Shown here: one piece after another, positions 17,417-27,700 of the stretch
Position numbering within the stretch: the first letter of the stretch is position 1
How the letters are laid out: every line of letters starts with the position of its first letter
From: Candidatus Rhodoferax mariagerensis
Lineage (GTDB): Bacteria > Pseudomonadota > Gammaproteobacteria > Burkholderiales > Burkholderiaceae_C
Length of the DNA stretch: 64,000 nucleotides
Reading direction: 5' to 3'
Assembly (NCBI GenBank): GCA_016719055.1
Contig: JADKAW010000042.1
Location: forward strand, 66,701 to 130,700
Program-made: the position numbers and the translations under genes
Notes under the pieces: model-generated
What the model was told of the DNA's origin: nothing
Database searches by the model: none
What the model saw: only the letters and a program-made list of their open reading frames with translations

Positions 17417-18523
17417 ATGTCTACATCCCCCCGTTTTCACGACCTGCGCGTGGCCAGTGTCAGCCCGGAGGCGGCTGGCTCAGTGGCTATTAGCCTGAGC
17501 GTGCCCGATGCCCTGCTCGACAGCTTTGATTTCAAGCCGGGCCAATACCTCACCCTGCGCAGCAAGATTGACGGTGCCGACGTGCGCCGCAGTTACTCGA
17601 TCTGCTGCACCCACAGCCATCTGAAAAAGCACCGCCAGCTGGTGGTGGGGGTGCGCCCGATGAGCGGTGGCGTGTTTTCGAACTGGGCCGCGACCCAGCT
17701 CAAAGCCGGTGACACCTTGGCGGTGATGCCACCCGATGGCCGTTTTGTCTCCAGGCGCCCGCGCGCGCTGCACCGCGTCGGTTTTGCTGCGGGCTCGGGG
17801 ATCACGCCGATTTTGTCGATCATGGCCAGCAGTCTGGAAGACCAGCCTGATTCGAAATTCACCCTGGTCTATGGCAACCGCAGCATGGACAGTGTGATGT
17901 TCAACGAAGCGCTGCAAGACCTGAAAGACCGCTTTGCCGGGCGGCTGACGCTGATCCACATCCTGTCGCGCCAGGCGCAAGAGGCTGACCTGCTGCAAGG
18001 GCGAATCGATGGTGACAAGGTACGCGCCCTGATTGCCGCGCTGCTGCCGGTGGCCAGCATGGACGAGGTGTTTGTCTGCGGCCCCGAGGCCATGATCGAA
18101 GCCACCGAAAAAGCCTTGCTCGACGCCGGTGTGCCCGCAAAGCAGGTGCACACCGAACGCTTTACCTCACCCACCCTGGAAACACTGACACCCGAGGCGC
18201 GCCAGGCTGCTGTAGCCAACAGCATCAAGCTGCCCGCCGGTGGCCAGGTGGCGCTGACGGTGGTGCTGGACGGCAAATCACATGCGCTGCACATGAGCCC
18301 GGATCAGCATGTGCTGGACGTGGCCATGGCTGCTGGCCTTGATCTGCCTTTTTCGTGCAAGGGCGGTGTCTGCGCCACCTGTCGCTGCAAGGTCATGACC
18401 GGAGGCGTAACCATGGACAAGAACTTTGGCCTGGAAGCCTGGGAAACCGACAAGGGCTTTGTGCTGAGCTGCCAGTCGCGCCCAAGCAGTGAGGCTGTGA
18501 CCGTGAGTTTTGATGAACGCTGA
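17417..18523 (+). CDS. paaE: phenylacetyl-CoA epoxidase reductase PaaE
   Basis: This 368-residue reductase passes electrons from NAD(P)H to PaaA. The N-terminal FAD domain holds 'RRSYSICCTH' (about 55-64), the NAD domain holds 'GFAAGSGITPILSI' (about 118-131) and 'EVFVCGPEAMIEA', and the C-terminal plant-type ferredoxin domain holds 'CKGGVCATCRC' (about 315-325) plus a last Cys in 'VLSCQSRP'. All four [2Fe-2S] ligands are present. It begins 6 bases after paaD and is the last recognisable paa gene. Confidence 0.94.
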   Translation: MSTSPRFHDLRVASVSPEAAGSVAISLSVPDALLDSFDFKPGQYLTLRSKIDGADVRRSYSICCTHSHLKKHRQLVVGVRPMSGGVFSNWAATQLKAGDTLAVMPPDGRFVSRRPRALHRVGFAAGSGITPILSIMASSLEDQPDSKFTLVYGNRSMDSVMFNEALQDLKDRFAGRLTLIHILSRQAQEADLLQGRIDGDKVRALIAALLPVASMDEVFVCGPEAMIEATEKALLDAGVPAKQVHTERFTSPTLETLTPEARQAAVANSIKLPAGGQVALTVVLDGKSHALHMSPDQHVLDVAMAAGLDLPFSCKGGVCATCRCKVMTGGVTMDKNFGLEAWETDKGFVLSCQSRPSSEAVTVSFDER

Positions 18524-18629
18524 GAACGATAACGCAAGCGTTCTTCCAAGTCCGGACAGACTTGACCACACTTCGTATGGACAAGTCCGAGGCGCTGTAG
18601 CCGCGATAGGGGTAGAGAAGGACACCGTC

Positions 18630-18899
18630 CTCCCACTGGAGCTGATTGATCGCATTGCTGCACTGGTGCCACCACCACGCACGCATCGGCATCGCTACTT
18701 CGGGGTGCTGGCACCAAATTCGCCACTACGGGCGGCGGTGACGGCACTGGCCCAAGCCGTGCGTTTGGTAGCAAGCCTGGGTGGCCATCTTGGCCGCGCC
18801 GCCGATCCTCCTCCTGGCCATCAACTGATGTGGCAAGGCTACACCTGTCTGCAAATGATGTGCATGGGCTTCGCCCTTGGCTTGGAAAGCTCCGGGTGA
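18630..18899 (+). pseudogene. IS91-family transposase fragment
   Basis: The frame encodes 'ELIDRIAALVPPPRTHRHRY' followed by 'FGVLAPNSPLRAAVTALA', a block found near the C-terminal part of IS91-type (Y2/HUH) transposases. Neither the zinc-finger N-terminal part nor the catalytic tyrosines are present. Downstream residues (to 18899) do not resemble the family. The same family occurs on the minus strand at 49.6-50.9 kb, where just this block is missing. It is a relic directly behind the paa operon. Confidence 0.75.
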
Positions 18900-18935
18900 A
18901 AATAGTTGTGGGCAAAGGGCAGGCCTAGACGGGCA

Positions 18936-19352
18936 TCAAATGCGAAATGAACTGCGTCGTCCCAATCCCTCGGCAATAAATGCGAGTACCAACGAATTTA
19001 AAGAAACGCCTTCGGTTTTTGCCCTGGCTGCCAACTGAAGATGCATTGAACGGGGGAGTCTTGCCAAGACTTTTCCAGATGCCGATGCGGGCGTGAAATC
19101 GTCTGCATTGAACGCAGGCTCGGGCACCTCGCGTCCCATGTCAACCAGGGCGCTGACTGCCGTAATAAATGCCTCTCGGCCATCTTCAATCGCTTCGAGC
19201 TCAGTTGCACCGTCAGCCATCACGCCTGGAATATCGGGCATAGTAAACACGAATCCACCACCATCAGCCTCACTGATCGGACTAACCATATGGCTATATT
19301 CCTCAAATGCAAACGTTGGTTTCACTTTTTCAATTGTCTTGACGGTCATCAT
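18936..19352 (-). CDS. hicB: HicB-type antitoxin
   Basis: This 138-residue antitoxin has an N-terminal degraded RNase H-like HicB domain ('SEADGGGFVFTMPDIPGV', 'ATELEAIEDGREAFITAV') and a C-terminal ribbon-helix-helix DNA-binding part ('KVLARLPRSMHLQLAARA', 'SLNSLVLAFIAEGL'). It should neutralise HicA and repress its own operon. Translation begins at 19352 (or the adjacent ATG at 19349) behind GGAG, overlapping the end of hicA. Order toxin-antitoxin is usual for hicAB. Confidence 0.9.
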   Translation of the reverse strand: MMTVKTIEKVKPTFAFEEYSHMVSPISEADGGGFVFTMPDIPGVMADGATELEAIEDGREAFITAVSALVDMGREVPEPAFNADDFTPASASGKVLARLPRSMHLQLAARAKTEGVSLNSLVLAFIAEGLGRRSSFRI

Positions 19353-19591
19353 TTTTGCTCCTGAATTTGATCAATCAGCGCAACAAAACGCTTGATGTAA
19401 ATGGCTTTGATTGGCCTGTGTGCAGGCACGGACAACGGGTCTTTTACCGAGGGATGCGAAAACACATGGTGACTACCACCGGTACTTCGCACCTCCAAGC
19501 CGTGCTGCTTGGCAACTGTGAGCAGTTTTGGCATAGCCCAATCGTTTGGGTTCTGACGCATTGCATCAAGAAGTTTTGCAGACGTGTTCAT
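19349..19591 (-). CDS. hicA: HicA-type mRNA interferase toxin
   Basis: This 80-residue protein has the dsRBD-like HicA fold, with the catalytic His in 'STGGSHHVFSHP' (about 37-48) and 'VPAHRPIKAIYIKRFV' near the end. HicA cleaves mRNA independently of ribosomes. It is somewhat longer than minimal HicA proteins (about 60 residues) at the N-terminus. It overlaps hicB by 4 bases. The pair lies in a relic-rich region, consistent with mobile acquisition. Confidence 0.9.
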   Translation of the reverse strand: MNTSAKLLDAMRQNPNDWAMPKLLTVAKQHGLEVRSTGGSHHVFSHPSVKDPLSVPAHRPIKAIYIKRFVALIDQIQEQK

Positions 19592-19662
19592 TGTTTGATG
19601 ATAGCATCAGTAGTATCAGAATGCTAGCCAGCATAAAGGGTCTGACACGCAATGCCGCGAAC

Positions 19663-19825
19663 TTAAGCCTTGTAAGCGAGTTTGGGGTGCGGTTTGACGT
19701 GATTTTTCGGCCTCTGCGTCTTTCTGCCCGGCCTACGTTTCACAGAATTGGCTCCCAGCAGTTCAAAAGCCTTACCCAGCAGCACTGCCACACTGTCCAA
19801 AGCCAGCACTATGCGCGGCATCAAA
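19663..19825 (-). pseudogene. possible transposase C-terminal fragment
   Basis: The minus strand encodes a 53-residue open tail with a helix 'IVLALDSVAVLLGKAFELLG' followed by a strongly basic end ('KRRPGRKTQRPKNHVK') and a stop at 19663-19665. Basic tails like this end many transposases and it directly abuts the 141-bp integrase-associated repeat, so I read it as the end of a truncated insertion sequence. I cannot name the family. Confidence 0.4.
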
Positions 19826-19826
19826 C

Positions 19827-19967
19827 CAGCTTGGTTTCGTTCATGTTGATCACCATCCTTGGATGATCAACCTGCTGGCAATTGCTTGGGCTACTGAAGT
19901 CGCTTTGGGCTCATTCCTGGGTGGAAATACACGCGCCGCTTAGGCTCACACCTCGTTGGACAAGGCT
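19827..19967 (-). repeat. inverted copy of the integrase 5' region (partner 39465-39605)
   Basis: These 141 bases are the reverse complement of 39465-39605 with a single mismatch near 19941. In the partner copy the repeat contains the start of an integrase-like gene ('MNETKL'); here only the first codons remain. The two copies lie about 19.5 kb apart in opposite orientation. Confidence 0.9.
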
Positions 19968-20063
19968 CTGGATTGAGTGTTAATGCAGTTCCCGGTATAG
20001 TCAGGTGACGTTGACAGCCAACGCATTCCATTCTGAAGCCGATGACGTTGCGGGGAACCCAAG

Positions 20064-21938
20064 TTGAAACGTTTTGCTATTTTTCTGATGTTGCTCGTCG
20101 CATCAATCGCGCAGGCGCAAACAGAAATCTTGCTGCCCCGGGCGGTTGCAACGGTTGGCGGCGGTGCCTCGCTGCCGCCGCAGGCGGGGCTACCGTCGGG
20201 GGTATCACCTGTGGCGATCAACGTGATCGGCATGTTCGCCATGCCCAAAAATGCCGAAGCTTCGCTGTCATTGCCCGACAAAGCGTCGATAGCGGTGGTG
20301 CATGATCGTGTTGAAACGCATCCTAGTGGTAACCAGACCTGGATCGGGCACCTGCGTGATTTCGGCACCGATTTCCGTGTCGTCATCACCACCGGCGCTG
20401 ATGGCTCGTCGGGACGCATTGCGCTGCCAGGCAACGAGTATTGGGTGACCTCTGAAGCAGGCCAGACCTGGCTGCTTGACCGGCAGGCCGGCGGGTTGCA
20501 GCGGGCACCCAACATCGGTAACGACGGCATCATGCCACCGCCGCAAGCGCTCAGAATCGCCCAGGCCAGAGCTGCCAGTCAAATGCCGGTGATCGGCGAG
20601 GCCATCCCCAGCCCGCAAAGCACGGTGGATGTCATGGTGGTTTACACGCCCAGCCTGGTCACGCAGCTGGGTAGCGGACTGCAGGCGCGTCTGGACCAAC
20701 TGATTGCACTTTCAAACCAGGCCTACCTTGACAGCGAAGTGGCCATCAAGCTGCGTTTGGTGCATACCGCCCCGGTGGCCTACAGCGAAAGCACTGACAA
20801 CAATACGGCGCTTTTTGAGTTGTCAGGACAAGGCAGCTACACCATTCCGCCAAGCTTGTCTAACGTCGCTATTTGGCGCAATACTTATGGCGCAGACCTC
20901 GTCGTACTGATGCGCGCATTCGACAATGTTAGACATGTCTCTTGCGGGGTCGGCTGGGTCAATGGCTATCAAGGCAGTATGACCGGCTATGACGAATTAG
21001 GTTACTCGGTGGTAAGCAATGGAAGCAGCGGTGCCTATTATTGTGACGCCCTAACCTTTACCCATGAAATCGGTCACAACATGGGCAACATGCACGATCG
21101 CGTCACAGACCCGTTTTCAACTTCTGGTGTTTTTAGTTATTCTTTTGGTTATGGTGTTACCAATTCGTTTGTCACCGTGATGGGATACCCCAGCTCTTTC
21201 AACAATGCGCCCTACATCGGCAAGTTCTCCAACCCGTCTTTGCTGTGCAACGGACACGCCTGCGGCATCAGCGAAGCGGCCAGCAATTCAGCCAACAACG
21301 CCTTGTCGATGAATAACATCCGCGCTCAGGTCGCCAATTTCCGCCCAACGGTTGTCAAGACTTCGCAAATTATCAACTTTGGTGCGCTGCCCAATGTCGT
21401 AGCGGGTAGCACGACCACAGCCACAGCCACGGCCAGCTCAGGCCTGACGATCAGCTTCAGTGTGGCCAATAGCAGCGTGTGTACCTTGTCTGGCAGCGCC
21501 GGGCCGAGTGTGACGGTGACGGCAATCGCGGTGGGTACATGCACGGTGTCAGCGAATCAGACGGGCGATGACAACTATTCTGCTGCCGCGCAGGTGCAGC
21601 ATTCATTTTCTGTAACGGCGCAAGCCCCATCGGCACCTAGGAATGTCACCGTGGTGCCAGGGCCGGGTCGGGTGACAATTCAATTTGACGCGCCAACATT
21701 CAACGGTGGGCAGCCCATCATCAGTTACACAGCGACCTGTAGCTCGCCCGGGCAGACAACAGGCAGTACAACCGGTGCCAACTCGCCCTTGGTAGCGACC
21801 GATTTGAAAGCAGGCCTGACCTACAGTTGTAGTGTGATCGCCAGCAATGGCAGCTTCACCAGTGCGGCATCTGCAACCGTGACGGGCAAACCCAGGTCGG
21901 CTGACCTGACACCCATCTTGATGCTGTTACTGGATTGA
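20064..21938 (+). CDS. secreted reprolysin-like zinc metalloprotease with C-terminal Fn3 domain
   Basis: This protein of 624 residues uses a TTG start at 20064 and has a clear signal peptide ('MKRFAIFLMLLVASIAQAQ'). The metzincin zinc motif HExxHxxxxxH is complete: His334, Glu335, His338 and His344 in 'FTHEIGHNMGNMHD', and 'VTVMGYPSS' supplies the Met-turn. After the catalytic domain comes an Ig-like/MBG-like repeat ('TATATASSGLTISFSVANSS') and a fibronectin type III domain near 510-605 ('APSAPRNVTVVPGPGRVTI'). The protein should act outside the cytoplasm on proteins. The TTG start has no strong ribosome site. It stands alone between relics. Confidence 0.86.
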   Translation: MKRFAIFLMLLVASIAQAQTEILLPRAVATVGGGASLPPQAGLPSGVSPVAINVIGMFAMPKNAEASLSLPDKASIAVVHDRVETHPSGNQTWIGHLRDFGTDFRVVITTGADGSSGRIALPGNEYWVTSEAGQTWLLDRQAGGLQRAPNIGNDGIMPPPQALRIAQARAASQMPVIGEAIPSPQSTVDVMVVYTPSLVTQLGSGLQARLDQLIALSNQAYLDSEVAIKLRLVHTAPVAYSESTDNNTALFELSGQGSYTIPPSLSNVAIWRNTYGADLVVLMRAFDNVRHVSCGVGWVNGYQGSMTGYDELGYSVVSNGSSGAYYCDALTFTHEIGHNMGNMHDRVTDPFSTSGVFSYSFGYGVTNSFVTVMGYPSSFNNAPYIGKFSNPSLLCNGHACGISEAASNSANNALSMNNIRAQVANFRPTVVKTSQIINFGALPNVVAGSTTTATATASSGLTISFSVANSSVCTLSGSAGPSVTVTAIAVGTCTVSANQTGDDNYSAAAQVQHSFSVTAQAPSAPRNVTVVPGPGRVTIQFDAPTFNGGQPIISYTATCSSPGQTTGSTTGANSPLVATDLKAGLTYSCSVIASNGSFTSAASATVTGKPRSADLTPILMLLLD

Positions 21939-22046
21939 GCTTGCGTGCTGTGCTTTCAGTGCTTACCGTGCACAAAATTGGCCTCAAGCCTTTATTCCTT
22001 ATTGATCTTTTGCTATTAAAAGTGTTGCTGATGCTGCGCCGCCATT

Positions 22047-22192
22047 TTATCCAGTGGCGGTCGTGCCGACATCGGTCCAGGCACCCTGGTACAACTCAGC
22101 TGACGCCTGGCCCGCATCCTTGGCAGTGCGCAACAATGGGGCCATTGCCGCGCCAAAATCAGGCCCCTCGTGTGGATCATAGAGCAGAATAA
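22047..22192 (-). pseudogene. C-terminal remnant of a MurU-like nucleotidyltransferase
   Basis: On the minus strand an open segment reads 'LLYDPHEGPDFGAAMAPLLR', then 'GQASAELYQGAWTDVGT', followed by a stop at 22047-22049. 'APLLR...G.WTDVGT' is the characteristic end of N-acetylmuramate-1-phosphate uridylyltransferase and similar sugar nucleotidyltransferases. There is a stop just upstream and no start, so only a tail of about 48 residues survives. The assignment rests on this short match. Confidence 0.5.
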
Positions 22193-23011
22193 GCTAATAT
22201 TTAAATAGCAAACTACGCTTATTCAATAAGGGCTAGATCACAAAAATAACATGGAATGTTTGAGCAATCTGTTGTTCCAGCCAAGCGGTGTTGATGACCG
22301 CCTGGCTGAAACCACCTAGCACCAACGCCTCAAGGTGCCGTTGCAACAGTGGTTAGCCCTGCGCCCATATTAAGGGTTTGGGGCAACCATCGGTCAGGTG
22401 TCGCATGCGCTCACCACGAGAGGCGGCGCGCAGCATGGCGCTTATCGGAGCCAAGATTTGGTTGCAGTGGATTCGAACGAGATCAGGTTATCCAGCAGAC
22501 CGTTTCATCAAAACCCTGACAACACTGCTGGAAAAAGGCACAAGCCACCGCCAAATTGAACGCATCGCGACGCTGCAGACCTGTCTGTTGCAGGCACAGG
22601 CCACAGAGCAGCCGTTTCTGGAGGCCGATAGTGCGCTTGCGCTCTATTGTCTGGCCAGCCCCTGTGAGCAAGCCCGACTGCTCTAGGCGACGCTGGAGCC
22701 CGATTAGTTGGTGCTGGACGATTTGTTTCTAGCTCGGCGTATCTCAGACGTCGCAGCCGAGTTGCTGCAGTCGCTCGATCAGGACGTTACTTTGTCCAGG
22801 CGGACGTGGTGCCGGGCTGAAGATGAAGCGTTTTCTGAAAGACACGAAGGATTGTGCACCTCACCAACAAGGCGTTCGCTTTTCGTGAACTTGAAGAAGC
22901 GCTGGAATGGGTCGAGGCGCAAAAAGGCGCAAACCCTTCCCAGGCGGCAGACCATGTATTCAACTGCAGTAGACAATAGCTGCTTCCCGATACATAGGAT
23001 CAGGAGACGGT
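22193..23011. other. about 0.8 kb without a recognisable gene
   Basis: The interval is AT-rich to about 22260 and then carries broken open frames on the plus strand. One of 102 codons (22378-22686) and some stretches near 22850-22975 read like protein ('TNKAFAFRELEEALEWVEAQ') but are interrupted by stops and match no family I know. It looks like decayed coding sequence. The last 30 bases supply the AGGAGA ribosome site of the next gene. Confidence 0.45.
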
Positions 23012-24694
23012 ATGGATACCAATAGCGGTGATGCATGCACCGAGGGGCGTCAACTTGAGCTGATTCAGCGCATCGGCCGGGTCGGCTTCTGGGAGTTCAA
23101 CACAGCAGCGCAATCCATGGTATTGCCGCCAGCGTCGCTGGATTTGCTGCACACATTGGCCGCGAGCCCTCGGCCCAACAGTCTTTTGGACGTTTTGTCG
23201 GACACAGAGCGCAAGCGACTGCAGAAAACACTGGTGCATGCTGCCCATCAACAACTGGAGTTCAGCCTTGAAGTCAAGGTCGACAACAAGACGGAAGACC
23301 ACGCGGCCATGATCGTGCGTGGCGCACCGTTCGAGACCTCATCCGGTACCCCCATGTTTGCGGGCACCTTTCAGGACATCACCCGCGAGAAGCGCGTGGA
23401 GGCCGAACGCGAAGAAGTGATTACGCAGCTGCAATCCCTGCTCGACGCACTGCCCCAGGGGGTAAGCGTTATCGATAAGGACCTGAGGCTGGTGCTGTGG
23501 AATCGTCGTTTTCACGAGATTCTGGATTTTCCGCAGCGTCTGGTGTATCGCTATGCCCGATTTGAAGACTTCGTCCGCTTCAATGCCGAACGCGGCGAAT
23601 ATGGGCCAGGTGACCCCGAAGACAAAGTGCTAGCCCAGGTGGAGCGTGCAAAAAAGTTTGAGGCCCATAAGTTTGAGCGGCACCTGACGGGCGGTGGCAC
23701 CCTCCAGGTGGACGGTTTTCCATTCAAGTTTAGCGGCGCGATTTCCGGGTTTGTCACCATTTACACGGATATTTCGGAGCGCAAGAAGACCGAGGAACAG
23801 CTCATTCGCCAGCGCGACGTCATGAAAACCATCATTGACAACTTTCCGGGGGCGATTTCCTTGTTCGACTCCGACTTGAAGATGGCCGCCTGTAACGAGC
23901 AGTTCAAGACCTTGCTGGAGCTACCCGCACATCTCTTTGCCACCCAGGAAACCCATTTTGAAGACTTGATACGTTTCAATGCCAACCGCGGTGAATATGG
24001 CCCCGGTGACACCGAGGTGTTGACGGCGCAGATCACCGAACGCGCGCGCAACTTCACGGCCCACCGCATTGAGCGACCACGCCATGATGGCCAGTGGCTG
24101 GAGATTCGCGGCACGCCCATTCCGAGCGGCGGCTTTGTTACCAGCTACATCGACATTACCGAACGCAAAAAGACCGAGGAGCGCATTCGGGTGCTGGCCT
24201 TGCAGGACGCACTGACCGGTTTGCCTAACCGCTTGCACTTAAACGACCAGGTGGAGCAGGCGCTGGAGCGTGCCGCCAGCGCGCTGCAGAAGTTTGCCAT
24301 CTTGTTTCTGGATCTGGACGGTTTCAAAAAGGTCAACGACAGCTATGGCCATGACATGGGGGACATCTTGCTCATTCACGTCGCCCAGTTGCTGAAAAGC
24401 GCGGTGCGCGAGACCGATGTGGCAGCACGCCTCGGTGGTGACGAGTTCGTCGTTCTGCTGCACGACGTGACTGACCAGGCGATGGTTGCCACCGTGGCGC
24501 AAAAGATTGTTCAAAGCGTTGGTGCGCCCTGCGAGCTGGAGGGCGTCCAGATAACGATTGGTGCGTCGATAGGCATCGCCATCTACCCCCAGGACGGCGA
24601 AACCCGCGAAGCGCTTCTGAAAGCGGCCGACCACGCCATGTATGCCGCCAAGAGCGCGGGCAAGGGAAGTTATCGATTCAGCAGCGCAGCCTGA
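23012..24694 (+). CDS. PAS-PAS-GGDEF diguanylate cyclase
   Basis: This soluble 560-residue signalling protein is predicted to make c-di-GMP from GTP. An N-terminal PAS-like segment (about 20-130) is followed by two PAS_7-type domains with almost repeated text ('FEDFVRFNAERGEYGPGDPE' near 185 and 'FEDLIRFNANRGEYGPGDTE' near 315). The GGDEF domain starts with 'ALTGLPNRLHLNDQVEQA' and has an intact 'LGGDEFVVLL' near residue 475 with the product-inhibition motif RETD five residues before it. No membrane segment is present. A PAS-GGDEF-EAL gene lies convergently 48 bases downstream. Confidence 0.9.
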   Translation: MDTNSGDACTEGRQLELIQRIGRVGFWEFNTAAQSMVLPPASLDLLHTLAASPRPNSLLDVLSDTERKRLQKTLVHAAHQQLEFSLEVKVDNKTEDHAAMIVRGAPFETSSGTPMFAGTFQDITREKRVEAEREEVITQLQSLLDALPQGVSVIDKDLRLVLWNRRFHEILDFPQRLVYRYARFEDFVRFNAERGEYGPGDPEDKVLAQVERAKKFEAHKFERHLTGGGTLQVDGFPFKFSGAISGFVTIYTDISERKKTEEQLIRQRDVMKTIIDNFPGAISLFDSDLKMAACNEQFKTLLELPAHLFATQETHFEDLIRFNANRGEYGPGDTEVLTAQITERARNFTAHRIERPRHDGQWLEIRGTPIPSGGFVTSYIDITERKKTEERIRVLALQDALTGLPNRLHLNDQVEQALERAASALQKFAILFLDLDGFKKVNDSYGHDMGDILLIHVAQLLKSAVRETDVAARLGGDEFVVLLHDVTDQAMVATVAQKIVQSVGAPCELEGVQITIGASIGIAIYPQDGETREALLKAADHAMYAAKSAGKGSYRFSSAA

Positions 24695-24741
24695 ACGCGC
24701 GCGGATTGCAAATTCAAGCCGAGGTCGGCCTACCGCATGGC

Positions 24742-27700
24742 TCAACTCGGCCGGGCATATTTTTCAAACGCTGCCAGGGCCAGCGGACGGGCAAACAAAT
24801 AGCCTTGGTAAGCGTGGCAACCCAGATGCGCCAGAAATTCTTTTTGCGCCTCGATCTCCACCCCTTCAGCAATGACCGACAGGCCCATGCTCTCGGCCAG
24901 CGCCACCACCATTTTGGCAATTGCCGCATCGTTGCTGTCGGTCAGAATGTTCCGCACGAAACCCTGGTCAATCTTGAGCTGGTCCAGCGGCAGCCGCTTG
25001 AGGTAGCTCAGCGACGAGTAGCCGGTGCCAAAGTCATCGAGTGAAAAGCCGACACCAGAGGCTTTCAGGGAGGTCATCTTGGCGATGATGCCCTCGACAT
25101 CATTGACCATCAGGCTCTCGGTCAGCTCCAGTTTGATGCGTTTCGGGTTGACACCGGTTCGGATCAGAATACTTTGCACCCGGGCGACGAAATCCGCCTG
25201 ATGAAACTGTTTGGCGCTAACATTGACGGCCAGCGTCAGATGTGCCAGGTCCGGCTGCGTGCTCCAGGTTACCAGTTGGCGGCAGGCGGTTTCCAGCACC
25301 CACTGGCCCAGCGGCACAATCAAGCCGGTCTCTTCTGCCAAAGGGATGAATTCGGCCGGTGACACCAGGCCACGCTCGGGGTGTTGCCAGCGCACCAGCA
25401 CCTCGGCACCGGTCAGACGGCCATCACCCACCACCTGCGCCTGGAAATGCAGCAAGAGCTGGTCTTGCAGCAAAGCCTCGGACAAATCGGCTTCCAGCGC
25501 CGCACGCTGCGTCACTGCCACCTGCATTTGCGCGTCAAAAAAGCGCAGTGCATTGCGCCCGGCGGCCTTGGCCTGGTACATCGCCAGTTCGGCGCGTTTC
25601 AAAGGCTCTTCAACCGTCTCGTGTTGCGCTTCGCCAAACAGCGTGATGCCAATACTGGGTGTGCTGTGATGCTCCAAAGCGCCGATGGTGTAGCTTCGAT
25701 TGAGGCTGAGACGTATTTTTTCACCAACGGCTTCGGCCTGGGTTGCGGCTTCTATCGGGTTGTCGCTCAAGTCTTCCAGCATCACGACAAATTCGTCGCC
25801 ACCCAGGCGGGCCACCGTGTCGCCCTCACGCACACAGGCGCTGAGTCGCCGGGCCACGTTTTCCAGCAGTACATCACCCTGGAAATGGCCGAGCGTTTCG
25901 TTCAGGGTCCTGAAGTTGTCCAGATCAACAAACAGCAGCGCCCCACAGGACTGGTGCCGAACGCAAGTGATCAGCGCCTGTGCCAGCCGGTCGAGCAGCA
26001 GGCGGCGATTGGGCAACTGCGTCAGTGGGTCATAAAAAGCCAGGTTGTTGATCTGCTGTTCGGCAGTTTTGCGGGCGCTGATGTCAAAGAAAGTCGCCAC
26101 GTAATGACCGACATGACCGGCAGCGTCCTTGACGGCACTGATTGACAGCCACTCGGGGTAGATTTCGCCGTCCTTGCGCCGGTTCCAGATTTCGCCTTGC
26201 CAGTTGCCCCTGGTGGCCAGGTTGTCCCACATCACCTGGTAAAAGACGGCATCGTGGCGACCCGAGGCCAGCAGCCGCGGGTTTTGTCCAAGTGCTTCCT
26301 GTGCGCTGTAGCCGGTGATGCGACTGAAGGCCTGGTTGGTGCGCAGAATCGTGCCTTGCGCATCGGTGATGGTGATGCCCTGCTGCGACTCAAACGCCGT
26401 GGCGGCGATGCGAAGCTCGGCCTGGGTTCGCTTGATCGCCGTGATGTCGCGAACAATCGAATAATGGGTGCTCTGGCCGTCGTAAATGATTGGGGTGGCC
26501 TGAACTTCAACATCAATCACCGAGCCATCAAGTTTGACAAACCGGGTCTCGGCGCGTGGCAGGCTGCCGCCTTGGTTCTTTTGCTGCTGCATGCGCTGGC
26601 GCACAAAGGCCTGTGCCTCGGGTGCCACCAGATCAATCAACTGGCGGCCCACCAGATCGGCCATGGCGTTGGCACCAAACAGCGCAGTGGCCGCAGCATT
26701 GGCGTAGATCAGCACCCCGTCTCGATGCGCCAGCGCAGCGTCGGGCGACCACTCGATCAGGGTGCTGTAGCGGTTCTCGCTTTCCTTAAGGGCGTTGCGG
26801 ACCTTCTTGCCCTCGGTGATGTCGGCGATCACACAAACAATAAAACGCCCCTTACCGCTGGCATCCTCAAAACTGCGGCAGGTCAGATGGCCCCAAAACT
26901 CGGTGCCGTCATCGCGGCAATAAATCCGGTCCACCTCGGATCGGTCAATGGTGTTGGCCAGCAGCGCCTGCATGTTTTTGTAGCCCGCGTCTTGCAAGCT
27001 GGGGTGCAATAACGCGACGTAGTCGCGCCCATTGAGGGCTTCGGCGCTGCAGCCAAACATGTCGGCCATGCGCCGGTTCACGTGGTTGATGCGTCCCTGG
27101 GCATCAATCAGATAAATCGCCACACTGGAGGTGTCAAGAATCTGCTGAAGGAACACCTCCCGGTGTTTCAGCGTTTCCAGCAGGCGGTTAAAGCTGCCAA
27201 TCAGCTTGCCAATTTCATCGCGCCGGGCAATCGGCAAGGCTTGTGGCGGCTGATTCGAGTCGGTCAGATTGGCCAGCGTTTGCACCGCTGAAAGCATTGG
27301 CGAGAGTTCGCGTTTGAGCAGCCACCAGGTCAGCAATCCGGTCAACAGCGTCAAAGCCAGGATAGCTGCCAGCATGCGGGTCTGCAACTGGTCGATCGGT
27401 GCAAAAGCTTCGGCAGTCGGCAGTATCACGGCCAACAACCAGTCGGCATTGGGCACAGCCTTGTGGGCGGTGAGCATGGCCTGCCCCAGCGGGTCGGACA
27501 TGACCCCCACACCGTCCAGACCCTGCAATAACCGGTCAATTTCGGTGGCACCAGCCCCGACGCCGGCAAGGGGCTCCAGCAGGCGGCGCTGGTCGGTGGC
27601 CGTGACGACCAGCCGGTGCTGCGCTGCCAGATCAACACAAGCCACCACTGGCACCGTATCGTTGCCCGACGTAATTGTCGAGAAAATTAACCCGGCATCG

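Noticed and set aside
22378..22686. 102-codon frame after the protease gene
   Set aside because: No recognisable domain, no ribosome site, and neighbouring protein-like text is broken by stops; treated as decayed sequence.
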